The position numbers and the translations under genes are program-made. The notes beneath the pieces were generated by a model. That model had not been told where the DNA came from and made no database searches. It saw only the letters and a list, made by a program, of their open reading frames with translations. From the NCBI GenBank assembly GCA_027605045.1, contig JAQFWX010000069.1, positions 62,001-126,000 on the forward strand: 64,000 bases of DNA. The letters run 5' to 3'. The first letter of the stretch is position 1. Every line of letters begins with the position of its first letter. This DNA comes from Phallus indusiatus (taxonomy: Eukaryota > Basidiomycota > Agaricomycetes > Phallales > Phallaceae). Positions 11,690-21,666 of this stretch are shown in pieces.

Positions 11690-13795
11690 TTAGTTCGTAG
11701 TGGATACATACGAGTTGGACGTATTGCAAGAATTCGCCCTCTAACGCCTCGACGTTCCAAGCGCAAGGTCACTTTCCAGCTCAAAAGAGGGCCCAAACGG
11801 CAGGCACGCGCGAAGAATTCATTATTCTCCAAATCTCAATTGCATGCAATTAAGAAGCAATTTCGCAAAGAAAATATTTCAGAGTCTGGCAAGAGAACAG
11901 AAACGTATGCTCATTTTGCCCATCATACCTTTCAATACAAGCTAATGTTTCCACGTTCTAGAAACAATGTCGGTTCTCCTTCTGCCGTGTTGTCTACCCA
12001 GTTAACACAGGAGGAAAAGGAGGAGAAGGTAATATACAGTGCAGATCTAAACCGGTGGGATAATGAAAATTACACGTTGCGAATAGAAGAAATGGAAGTG
12101 TTCGTCAGCTTTCTCAATTCTATCTGCGAATTGCACGAAGAGCATACATGGATAGGCATCTCTGGGGAAAATGGATACGATAAAGAAGTCGCTAAAGCAT
12201 TGACATCAGACAGACAAAATGTACGTTTTGAACATTATATTTCGTCAAGTTATTCTGATTCCGATACAGGAGGGATCATTCGCGTCCGTTATGGTTGATG
12301 CCTTCACGCGAACCTTCTTTCAGCGTGTCATTTTCTTGGACCTAACACGATTTCACTGGACAATCTGGGATTATTATCAAATGGAAGACGATATTGAATG
12401 CATTGCGGTTAATTCGATGACACACTTGTCGCAGCTTCAGACAAATAGTGAAATATCACATCGGGTGATTCTCGATGCGATTCGTCGATTTCACAAAAAA
12501 TCTGATATCAGCGTGAGTTCTTACAATGGTTATCTATTATCTCAGTCTCTAAACATTAGGTAGGATAAACCCTTAAACTTCAAACCAGTGCTAAGCGGCC
12601 TGCAAAGGGACTCGTCAGCATGTGGCTTTTGGACGGTTTTTTTAGTGCTTATATCTCTGCTAAAAATTCCCCTCGATGCCCCTAAGCTCTTAAGATTAAC
12701 CATTCATTCTGTCAAGAAATACTTGAAAGCACTTTGGATCACGTTTTTGCGGGATCCAGGTGTTGACGCGCAAATCCTCAAGCGCATATGTCTAGACCTG
12801 GGATATAATGGTAATCCAGCCTGTAAGATATCACTTGAACCTGGGAATATCGTGCGTAATTTCTTTGATCACATTTCAATATTAAGATTGTATTCTCAGG
12901 TTGCACGACGGCCTCCTAACATGGCATCGATAGAAGAACATAATGCTCCCCGTCCCACTCCTGCTCCCATCCCCACCACTCAGACTGCTCCCTGTCCCGC
13001 TGCTCCCCATCCCACCCTTCAGACTGCTTTCATTTCCACTCCCCAGGCTTCTCGTCCGATTCTTCACGCTGATCCCAGTCCCATCTCTCAGGCTCCCCAT
13101 GTCACCTCTACTCTTCGTCCCACTCTCCAGGCTCCTCACCGTACCACTTCTGCTCTGACCGTCTCGGAGAATACGTTGAGAAGGAATACCTATCCGTGCC
13201 ATAGCCTGCTGGACGATCCGCAGTTGCTAATATCCATCAACAAAAAGTATAAATTCGGCCCAGAGCAGATTCGAAGAGTTCTGGACGTGGACCACGAAGC
13301 CTACCAGATTACCGGTCAACTTACGGATGCGATAATCAACGCCTACCTATTTTTGATAGCAGAAGAATGTGAACCTCTCAAAGGTACCCAATCTGGGATA
13401 CCGGATTTTCTAATTGCAGACACGCTTGTTGCAGATGTTATAACATCTGCACCATTGTCTCGTAATTTCAAGCCTCGTGAGAAGCAGACTTTTTGGTTTC
13501 CCGAGGTATGATCTAGCTTTAACGTTAAATAATTTGTGCTTACTCATCATATTTTACAGTGTAACATTTTTGAGAAGGACTTGGTTCTATTGCCATGTTT
13601 CCTCCCTGCTCGCGGCCGTTCGTCGCATTGGGTCTTGATCACAATCCGACCATTCCAATATGAAATTCGAATGTATGACAGCGCTTCTACCACTGTAACA
13701 CGCAGACATAGTGATATTTTAAAGGTAAGTAAGTAATCTTAACTTCTCCAATCTTATTAACTGGTATATAGCGTGTGCGGCGGGTTGTAGAATAT
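11690..13795 (+). other. first Ulp1-like protease domain, linker and His/Asp half of the second domain
   Basis: In the first domain the expected catalytic His is in RFHWTIW (about 12350), the acidic partner position is Asn in CIAVNS (about 12410), and Gln and Cys are in LQRDSSACGFW (Gln 12603, Cys 12621). After a Pro-rich linker, the second domain shows the N-terminal LTDAIINAY motif, His in SSHWVLI (13626-13628) and Asp in MYDSAS (13677-13679). These residues are characteristic of C48 cysteine peptidases (Ulp1/SENP), which remove SUMO or related modifiers. The sequence then stops being host-like at TSD AATAT (13791-13795), where the LTR starts. Confidence 0.72.
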
Positions 13796-14116
13796 TGTCA
13801 GGGTACGCTACCGCGTCCCCTCATTTTCCTTATTTATTATCATCGGTATATATTTATTTCTATTCCATTTACATTTCCCGTCCATTACTTTCACTTTCCG
13901 TTTCCTTGTTCTGTCCCTATTTCACTTTCTCTGCTCGCGCGCGTCGCGCGCTCGTACCCGGCGTGATGCCCGTGACATCACGTCGCTTAGGCTCGGTTCG
14001 GGCGCCTAGCACTTAGCTGTGTCAGGGCCGCACGCCGCGTTATCGTTTTTCATGTATATAGTCGCTATCCCTAGAGTGAGGGTCCCTAAGCTTGTTCTCT
14101 TAGGATCCCCTCCCTC
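13796..14116 (+). mobile_element. outer element 5' LTR, first part
   Basis: These are LTR bases 1-321, starting TGTCAGGG and ending CCCTC. It holds TATATA (14055-14060) and, 33 bases after its first T, the self-primer segment AAGCTTGTTCT (14088-14098). The interruption falls in U5, right after the first copy of a CTTAGGATCCCCTCCCTC motif that occurs twice in the LTR. Confidence 0.95.
14055..14098 (+). promoter_or_regulatory. predicted LTR promoter TATA box and transcript start/self-primer
   Basis: TATATA at 14055 precedes AAGCTTGTTCT at 14088-14098 by 33 bases, a normal TATA-to-start distance. The 11 bases are the exact reverse complement of the PBS (20194-20204). The same layout occurs in the 3' LTR (self-primer 25912-25922) and in the inner element, where the spacing is 30 bases. 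Confidence 0.7.
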
Positions 14117-14467
14117 TGTTAGGGCGACTCAGGGCACACACCTAGAGGAGGGAAAACCTAAGATCTATTGAGGGGCATCGACTAACTACTCACCTAGAGG
14201 AGGGAAAACCTAAGAGAACAAGCTTAGGCATCCCCCTCTAGGGAAAACGCATATAAGTACAGAGTCCGAGGCGCCCGACTGATCTCCATGCGATCCGAGG
14301 AGATACAACAGAAATCGGAGTAGATCGAAGAGATCAAAAAATCGAGAAAACGATGAAAATAGTGGAAACGGCGGAATACGGGAAATGAAGGAAATCGAAA
14401 CACGAAATGAAATCGAAAGAAATCGAAAAGATCGAATAATCGGGCGAGGTGCTAGCGTACCGTAACA
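14117..14467 (-). mobile_element. inner element 3' LTR (351 bp)
   Basis: On the plus strand it starts TGTTAGGGCGACTCAGGG and ends GCTAGCGTACCGTAACA, and it matches 19758-20108 base for base by eye. It is followed inward by the polypurine tract at 14468-14481. Confidence 0.95.
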
Positions 14468-14481
14468 CCACCCCCCCCTTC
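14468..14481 (-). promoter_or_regulatory. polypurine tract of inner element
   Basis: On the minus strand this reads GAAGGGGGGGGTGG directly before the 3' LTR. The identical 14 bases occur in the outer element (25606-25619). It should prime plus-strand DNA synthesis. Confidence 0.85.
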
Positions 14482-14509
14482 AACAAGGCGGCGACCCGAC
14501 GCCTGAGAC

Positions 14510-17500
14510 CTAACTGTTAGGACGCGGAAGGAAAATAAGACCACCAATCGTTCGAGGTGCGTTCGGATGAGATCGGTAGAAATCTTGTATAAGATCGTGT
14601 GCTGCGACATCTTTCTCGGGAACCCACTGGTCGTGCTCCGGACCATAACCCTCCCATCGAACTTTGAATTCCAGTCGACGGCGGAAAATACGGCTATCCA
14701 GTATTTCTTCAACCACGTAGTGTTCGCCATCATCACGAATCTCAGGGGGCGGAGGAGGCTTCGAACGACGACCTGGTATGGTGTCTGGCACCGATGGCTT
14801 CAGCTTGCCCACATGAAATACGGGATGAATTCTAGACATCGATTTCGGTAGAACGAGTCGATACGAACGGGTTCCGACCTTGGTCGCGATTGGAAAGGGG
14901 CCCAGGAAACGATGCGATAATTTGACAGATGGACGAGTAGTTTTGATATCGCTAGCATCTAGATAAACCTTATCTCCAGATTTGTAGTCAGGTGCTGGCA
15001 AATGTTTGCGATCATAGTACTTAGCCATGTCGTCCTTAGCCTTTAGAATTGCAGCACGAGCTTCCTCCCAAGAATGAGACATCCTATCCTTGAAATCGTT
15101 AACCGATTCGATTTTCGATTCTGCTGATCGCGGTTCGAAACCCATTCGAGGGTGGCGACCAGTGTCGAGCTCGAAAGGCGTAGCTTGAGTAGCCGAGTGA
15201 ACATGATTGTTATATGCGAACTCAGCCATCGGTAGCAGTCGATCCCAATCGTCCTGACGTTCAGAGGTGAAGATGCGAAGGTATTGCTCGACCTCAGCGT
15301 TCGCTCGTTCTGTCTGACCATCGGTTTGGGGGTGATACGCAGTGGAGCGTGCAAGCCGAATACCGAGCAATCGAGAGAGTTCCTGGGTGAAACGAGACGA
15401 GAATTGAGGTCCACGATCCGATATGATCTTCTCGGGTAATCCATGCAACTTCCAGACGTGTTGGAGGTAGAGAGATGCAAGGCCCGAAGCGTCAACAGTA
15501 GTAAATGTTGGGACAAAGTGAACCCGTTTTGTCAGTGAATCTACTACCGAAAGAATTGCATCATAACCATTCGATTCCGGGAGTTCGACAATGAAATCGA
15601 CCGATATGAATTGCCAAGGTCGATTCGGAGTTTCGGTAGGTTGCAATTCGCCATACGGAGCATGTCTCGAGGGTTTCGTACGTATACAAGTGTCACAGGC
15701 CTCTACATACCGTTGTACATATCGAGAGATCCCGGGCCACCAAAAGGTTCGCGATACCAGTTCTAACGTTTTAAATCGACCCGGGTGACCAGCGAGTTTG
15801 GTGTCATGATGTCGTTGGACGATTTCCCGTCGCAAATCATCTACTTCGGGAACATAGATCTTCCCTCGGTAGTAAATGACATCCTGATCCTCAGCCCATT
15901 CGCTGGTGTGAACCGATCTCCCACCTATCGCCTTAAGGGATTCGATGGCTTTCGAAACGCTATCTTCTCGTTTGCCTTCTCTGTTCGCTTTCCGTATCTG
16001 GCCTAGGAACTCGTCCTCCTCCCTCTAAGGCGGAATGTTTGCATGGCATTGATAGCAAACATTTCGGGTCGGATTAGAGTGATACCTTGATTATCGAACT
16101 TTCCCGAACCATGATCGGCACGACGTGAGAGACCGTCAGGCTTACCCATTGATTTACCAGGTATATGCCGCAAGGTGAAATCGAAACGCGCGAGATAAAC
16201 CGACCAACGAGCTTGCCTGCGATTTAGATTGCGAGCCGTCATGAAATACTCCAGGTTTTTGTGATCCGTGCGAATGTCAATCGGATGAGTCGCACCTTCC
16301 AGGAAATGTCGCCATTCTTCTAATGCTCGAATGATAGCTAACATCTCTTTGTCGTGGATTTCGTAATTTCGCTCCACCGGGCTCAAAGCCTTCGAGAAGA
16401 AGGCCACTGGGTGCCATTTGTTGTCCTCGAGAGAAGGTTGAGACAGGACGGCACCTGTCGCGAAGTCGGAACTGTCAGCTTCTACTCGGTAAGGTTTCGA
16501 TGGATCAGGAATCGCAAGAACCGGTGCAGAGGTCATTGCCGATTTCAGAGAATCGAAAGCTTGTTGACAAGTGTCGGCCCAGATAAACGGAACTTCTTTC
16601 TTGGTGAGGCCAAACAAGGGAACGGCGATCAGCGAGAAATCCTTGATAAATCGGCGATAGAAGTTCGCGAAACCCAAAAACGATTGAACCTCAGTAACAT
16701 TCTTCGGAACTGGCCAATCTCTGACACCCGATACTTTCGCAGGGTCCATCTCGACGGTGTTCTCGGATATGACCAGACCTAAATACTCGATCTTAGTACG
16801 ACAGAATTCGCATTTCTCAGCCTTGAGATAGAGTTTATGCTCCCTTAGTCGTTCTAAGACGCGACGTGTGATGCGATCGTGCTCTTCTTTCGTTCTCGTA
16901 TAGATCAGTATATCGTCGATATAAACAGCTACAACCCCTTCCGTGATCATGTCCTCGAAAATCTCGTTCATCATCGTCTGGAATGTCGCCGGACTGTTGG
17001 TCAAACCGAAGAACATGACCAAAGGTTCGAACAGTCCTCGATTGGTGCGAAATGCTGCCTTCCACTCATCGCCCTCTTTGATGCGAACATTGTTGTATCC
17101 CCACCTAACATCGAGCTTCGTGAAATACTTCGCGCCTCTCAACTTGTTGATGAGTTCGGGAATCAGGGGTAACGGGTATCGATTTTTGATGGTCATCGCG
17201 TTGAGAGCCCGATAGTCCTGAATGAGTCGTAGGGAGCCATCTTTCTTTTTGATAAAGAAGACCGGGGAAGCCATGGGCGATTTCGAGGGGCGGATTCGAC
17301 CCGAACGAAGATTTTCTTCCAAAACGCATCGAGTTCCTTCTGTTCATTAGGCGACAGAGGGTATACCTTGCAAAACTTGGGATCCGAATCGGGTAAAAGC
17401 TCTATTGCATGATCCCACTTCTTTGGAGGCGGTAAGGAGTCGAATGATTCTTTCGCGAAAACGTCTTCGAAATCGTGGAACATTTCGGGGACGATTTCTC

Positions 17501-18401
17501 GAAATCCCGATTTGGGGGTATCTCTGGTATTATTCGCATGCGCCTGAGCCAATCGCTGGGAGATAGTCTCCGTAGCTCTGATACGGCAACTGTCCAGGGG
17601 TTCTGAATTAAGGGAAACCGCGAATAATCGATCACCTTCTTCTGGGTGAAACTCGTCTTCCACGTTCACGAGATCAGGCATATCTGGATCGGTGGATTCG
17701 GTTTCGTCCAGGGTGACAGGAGGGATCGCTCGAACTGAACGCAGGAAACGTTTCGGGCCTTTCTTTTCAGTAGAAGGCGGTCTACGAGATCGACATTCGG
17801 GATTACACCGGGTTAACTCGACCTCTCCAGTTGAGTAGTCGATCACCGGGTTGTGAGCCTTGAACCAGGGTAGTCCCAGCAACACTGGATATTTGCCAAG
17901 GGCGGTGACGGCGAACATGACACGTTCGGAATGGGTTTGATATCGCATCACCAGGTCCACTACATGCGTGATATTTCCCGCCTGATTGGGGGTACCATCA
18001 ACATTGAAAACAGGAATCGGTTTCGGTAATCGAATCTTCGGGAGCCGATTCTTCTCGACAAAGTCCTGATCGAGGAACATCCCACTAGCACCAGTGTCGA
18101 GCATTGCCTTCGAGTGAATGAGATCGCCCGTATCGGTGCTCTGAAGTTCTACATCGATCTCGAGCTTCTGAGTGCCGGCAGTGGCATTGAGACGGTATTC
18201 GCGTGGAATTCGCTTGCGTCTTCCAATCGAAAGGCGACGAGGACCAGGGATCAGAGGGTTCGACAGAGGAATGGATGCATCAGAGTCAATAGAATTCGAA
18301 TCAGAAATTTCATTGCACTTGTCTTCTATGTACAATACATCGAATCTATTTGACGTCGGCAGTGAGGGCGCATCCCTTACTCGCTGCCATTCTGAAAATC
18401 C
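14510..18401 (-). pseudogene. pol of inner element (protease, RT, RNase H, integrase, chromodomain), two frame breaks
   Basis: Three minus-strand reading frames (18335-17193, 17322-16003 and about 16020-14510) line up end to end with the single 1314-residue pol of the outer element. Visible parts are the aspartic protease (AMLDTGASGMFL), reverse transcriptase with YIDD, RNase H (VEADSSDFATGAVL), integrase zinc region (HHDTKLAGHPGR) and D-D-E core, a GPF-like motif and a C-terminal chromodomain (VRWEGYGPEHDQW). The first break is near 17321-17324, where a run of four A on the plus strand should hold five. The second is near 16021-16023, where CCC should be CCCC. Both are one-base losses in mononucleotide runs. 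Either the copy was mobilised in trans, or the indels arose later, or they are sequencing errors. Confidence 0.9.
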
Positions 18402-19613
18402 TCTCTAGTTGCCGTGACCGCGATCTCGTTTTCTTCCGTAGCGATCTCGACACGATTCTGCATTTCCAGCACATCTTGTTGAGCAAATCGTTGCTCGAGA
18501 ATCTCGTCGATTTCATCGGTCTGCATAAATCGAACATCGAATGCGCGTGGGCAGTCCTTAACGAGATGACCTAACTGTCCACATCGGAAACACCGGGCTG
18601 TCTCAGTCTGTATGCGGCGGCGAGCAGCATCAACCTCCATGGCATCATTTCGGGTTGGAGGCGCAGCATTGGCAGGAGCAGAAATCGGTGATCGTATCGG
18701 GTGAGACATGGCGGCAGGGATCGGTGCACGAGGTGGAGGAAAAGGAGGTGGGGAGTAAATAGGGGGTCCCGCCGTACGTTGGTAGATCGGGAATGGGTTG
18801 GGTCGAGTTCGGGAGATCGGAATCGACGTAAGAGGGGTTGAAGTTGAATTACCTGCAACGACTCTACGTTGGGTGGCATTGAAGGCATCGTTGGTACGGC
18901 GAGCCTGATCGAAGAGTCTAGCAGCCTGAACCCATCCTTCGTAATCGCTGTAATCGGGTCGATTCTGCATCGTTCCCACTTTACTAGAGATCTCTCGGTC
19001 TAAACCTTGTCGATAATACGTTGTCAGCGCAAGGCCATCATGAATCGTAAATCCCGCGCGATCTACGATTATGCGAAACATCGGTGTAATCGTCTACATT
19101 TCGACCTCCTTGAGCATAACGTCCCGAGAGAAGGAGATTCAATGCGTCTTCGGCTTCGGTTACCGGGAAGAATTCAGAGCGAAACTTCTGTCGGAAATCC
19201 TCCCAGGTCTCATAAGGAGCCAATCCCCGGTTGTACTGGGCCTGAACAAGTTCAGCAAAGGCACCAGCGCGTCCACTATTCATGTAGGATAGTACCCAGA
19301 TGACTTTGGTACTGAGATTCGGGAAATCGCCACCGCATACGCTCATGTAGAGTTCGACCGAGTTCCAGAACGTACGGCCGTTTTTGCGATCTCCATCATA
19401 AGCGAGAGGTACAGCGGGGCGAGTGTTTCGAGACGATCTCGTCTCGTTTTGAGGGTTTGGAGACGAGGCTCCAGGATTAGGGGTGTTCGGATTAGCGGGA
19501 TCGGCAGTAGAAGCCTGGGGGGGAAGAAGTCGGTTGAGATGAGTTACAAGCTCTTCCATTCTTTGTTCAATCGCAGTGAGGCGAACGATGGGATCACTCT
19601 CAGGCTGTTCCAT
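18377..19613 (-). pseudogene. gag of inner element, one frame break
   Basis: The frame starts with MEQPESDPIVRLTAIEQRM at 19613 and shifts near 19076-19078, where a T run on the coding strand seems two bases short. The second part ends at TAA (18379-18377). It contains a CCHC zinc knuckle (CFRCGQLGHLVKDCP) followed by the conserved tail EDFQNGSE. A GGATTTT heptamer lies at 18395-18401, in the same frame position as in the outer element. Gag assembles the virus-like particle in the cytoplasm. Confidence 0.9.
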
Positions 19614-19744
19614 GACGAAAGGAATCGAAGAACGAAGGGCGGAGGGGTCGTTTTATGGGCGGACAATGTCGGGAACGTCTGAGACACTGCTGACGAAGAG
19701 TTTCCGAAAGAAAACGACAATAGAAACGACCGGTCCGAATGTAG

Positions 19745-19755
19745 AAGCTTGTTCT
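19745..19755 (-). promoter_or_regulatory. self-priming primer binding site of inner element
   Basis: On the minus strand, 2 bases after the LTR, the sequence is AGAACAAGCTT. It is the reverse complement of the LTR segment that reads AAGCTTGTTCT on the minus strand (plus coordinates 19856-19866), not of any tRNA end ending in CCA. The site lies in GTAGAACAAGCTTCTAC, a stem of GTAGAA with TTCTAC. Confidence 0.75.
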
Positions 19756-19757
19756 AC

Positions 19758-20108
19758 TGTTAGGGCGACTCAGGGCACACACCTAGAGGAGGGAAAACCT
19801 AAGATCTATTGAGGGGCATCGACTAACTACTCACCTAGAGGAGGGAAAACCTAAGAGAACAAGCTTAGGCATCCCCCTCTAGGGAAAACGCATATAAGTA
19901 CAGAGTCCGAGGCGCCCGACTGATCTCCATGCGATCCGAGGAGATACAACAGAAATCGGAGTAGATCGAAGAGATCAAAAAATCGAGAAAACGATGAAAA
20001 TAGTGGAAACGGCGGAATACGGGAAATGAAGGAAATCGAAACACGAAATGAAATCGAAAGAAATCGAAAAGATCGAATAATCGGGCGAGGTGCTAGCGTA
20101 CCGTAACA
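19758..20108 (-). mobile_element. inner element 5' LTR (351 bp)
   Basis: It is the promoter-side LTR on the minus strand. A TATATG box lies 30 bases before AAGCTTGTTCT in minus-strand reading. It is identical by eye to 14117-14467. Confidence 0.95.
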
Positions 20109-20113
20109 CCCTC

Positions 20114-20191
20114 TAGGTGAGTAGTTAGTCTTTCCTTCAATATATTTCCTTAGGATCCCCTCCCTCTAGCCTGAGCTGAGTAGCCCTAACA
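20114..20191 (+). mobile_element. outer element 5' LTR, second part (78 bp)
   Basis: The sequence resumes with TAGGTGAGTAGTTAG after the duplicated CCCTC at 20109-20113 and ends GAGTAGCCCTAACA. It is identical to the last 78 bases of the 3' LTR. Confidence 0.95.
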
Positions 20192-20193
20192 GT

Positions 20194-20204
20194 AGAACAA
20201 GCTT
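20194..20204 (+). promoter_or_regulatory. self-priming primer binding site of outer element
   Basis: AGAACAAGCTT lies 2 bases after the LTR end (20191) and is exactly complementary to AAGCTTGTTCT in both LTRs (14088-14098, 25912-25922). It is part of the hairpin GTAGAACAAGCTTCTAC (20192-20208). The Tf1/sushi group is known to prime with the first 11 bases of its own transcript, and the length here is also 11. No tRNA-type TGG start is present. Confidence 0.78.
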
Positions 20205-20355
20205 CTACTCGCAGACTGGCCGTTTTTATCGACACTCGCTATCGAAAAATCGCGCTCGACACCGACTATCGCAGTGTCGTATTTTTCCCTCGAGTCCCGT
20301 CTATAACCGACCCCTCTGCTCCATCTTAAAAACCCCATTTTCCTTTCTCTCTCTC

Positions 20356-21666
20356 ATGGACTCTTCTCCTCCACCCTCTGCACCCCCACTCGTCACCCTC
20401 AACGATGTGGCGACTATTATTATGCGGCAGTTCGCGGAAATGGATGCCCGCATGGCCAGACAGGAATCCCAGGCCTCACAGATGATTGAGGTGCTGCAGA
20501 GCATCCGAGACGCGGCTAGAGCTGCTCCAACCCAAAACCCCCCTGTGGGCGACGCGTCCTCGTCTGGACAACCACCGGCTCCTGAGCATCAAGCCAGCTC
20601 ACGCTCTTCCCGAAATACCCGACCTGCTGTACCTCCTTCGTTCGACGGAGATCGCTCCAAGGGTCGTGCCTTCTGGAACACTGTCGAGTTCTACATGAGT
20701 ATATGCAGTCGCGACTTCGAGACTGATGAACTCAAGATCGGCTGGGCGATGTCGTACATGAATGAAGGTCGTGCCCTTACCTTCAGCGAATCTATGCTGA
20801 AAAGGTATCAAAGGGGAGAGAAACCCTTCGCTGACTGGGATGCCTTCCGGGAAAGATTTAAGGCAGATTTCTTTCCACAATCCGAGCAAGAAGATGCCAT
20901 CAACGCCCTCTACTCCAACCGCTATGTCCAAGGCAACAGGACTGTGGAGGAGTATGTAGACGCCTTCCGCGTACTCATTGAGCACGCTGGCTTTACGGAA
21001 GGACTCGCCATTAACACGTACTTTCGTAACGGTTTAGACCCGGCAATTGCATCTCTGGTAGCGACGATGAAAGACCGACCCGCACTTCACGACTACGAAG
21101 GCTGGATCAGGCAAGCACGCATGTTTGACATGGACAGGCGTGCCAACGAGGCTTTCACCGCCGCTCGTCGCCGACTCGTAGGCTCTGGAACGGTTCAGAC
21201 AAATCCCGCGATCGTCCCCATTAATCGACCCCGTCCCAACCTTTTTCCATCGTATCAGACCCTCCAGATCCAGAGGAGGCCCCCTGCCCCTTCCTATCAG
21301 GCTCCTCCCTACCCACCTCCCAGGCCAGCATCTCAAATCGCGCCCACGTTGCCTCCAAGACCTGCGGCTCCTGCTCCTGCACCACAGGTTAGGCATGATC
21401 CGATGGACGTTGACGCTGCCCGTCGACGTGCTGGCCTAGAATCAACCAGGTGTCGTCGCTGTGGAGCAGCAGGCCATTGGGCTCGCGAATGCCCCCGTAC
21501 ATATGACATCCGATATCTTCAGCCCGAGGAATTAGACGACAGTATCACGCATCTGCTGGCCCAGAAAGACGCGCTAGAAGCCCAGACACGTGGTGACTCT
21601 GCTCTGACAGAGGGGGAGACGGTAGCTGCAGCAGAGGTAGAGGATTTTCAAAACGGCGACGAGTGA
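20356..21666 (+). CDS. gag: gag of outer element (436 aa)
   Basis: The ATG at 20356 (MDSSPPPSAPPLVTLND) opens a 436-residue frame that ends at TGA 21664-21666. The central region is the helical retrotransposon gag domain (FWNTVEFYMSICSRDF, WAMSYMNEGRA, FKADFFPQSE). A Pro-rich stretch near residues 285-350 follows, then a CCHC zinc knuckle (CRRCGAAGHWARECP) near residue 380 that should bind element RNA, and the tail EDFQNGDE. The frame is intact. It overlaps pol in the -1 frame. The 5' leader is 20192-20355. Confidence 0.95.
   Translation: MDSSPPPSAPPLVTLNDVATIIMRQFAEMDARMARQESQASQMIEVLQSIRDAARAAPTQNPPVGDASSSGQPPAPEHQASSRSSRNTRPAVPPSFDGDRSKGRAFWNTVEFYMSICSRDFETDELKIGWAMSYMNEGRALTFSESMLKRYQRGEKPFADWDAFRERFKADFFPQSEQEDAINALYSNRYVQGNRTVEEYVDAFRVLIEHAGFTEGLAINTYFRNGLDPAIASLVATMKDRPALHDYEGWIRQARMFDMDRRANEAFTAARRRLVGSGTVQTNPAIVPINRPRPNLFPSYQTLQIQRRPPAPSYQAPPYPPPRPASQIAPTLPPRPAAPAPAPQVRHDPMDVDAARRRAGLESTRCRRCGAAGHWARECPRTYDIRYLQPEELDDSITHLLAQKDALEAQTRGDSALTEGETVAAAEVEDFQNGDE
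21642..21648 (+). promoter_or_regulatory. candidate -1 ribosomal frameshift heptamer GGATTTT
   Basis: In gag frame the bases read G GAT TTT, which fits X-XXY-YYZ with a tolerated mismatch. Slipping back one base enters the pol frame, which is open from upstream of here to 25607. The same heptamer in the same frame lies at 18395-18401 of the inner element. GGAUUUU is a recognised shift site in dianthoviruses. In neither element is there an ATG start at the pol frame near the gag stop. Confidence 0.6.

Larger units (their letters stand above)
14117..20108 (-). mobile_element. nested Tf1/sushi-type chromovirus (inner element, minus strand)
   Basis: The 5992-bp element lies in the outer element's 5' LTR and is flanked by the 5-bp duplication CCCTC (14112-14116 and 20109-20113). 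It runs on the minus strand. Its two 351-bp LTRs (14117-14467 and 19758-20108) look identical by eye. The same gene order, PBS, polypurine tract and gag-pol junction as the outer element are present, but U3 differs and protein identity is only moderate to high, so it is a sister family. Gag carries one frame break and pol carries two, all small indels at mononucleotide runs. Confidence 0.96.

Noticed and set aside
12882..13202. Minus-strand Gly/Ser/Arg-rich frame
   Set aside because: It is the shadow of the Pro-rich linker of the plus-strand transposase-Ulp1 gene.
20192..20208. tRNA-type primer binding site after the LTR
   Set aside because: The sequence GTAGAACAAGC does not begin with TGG and instead matches the element's own LTR.
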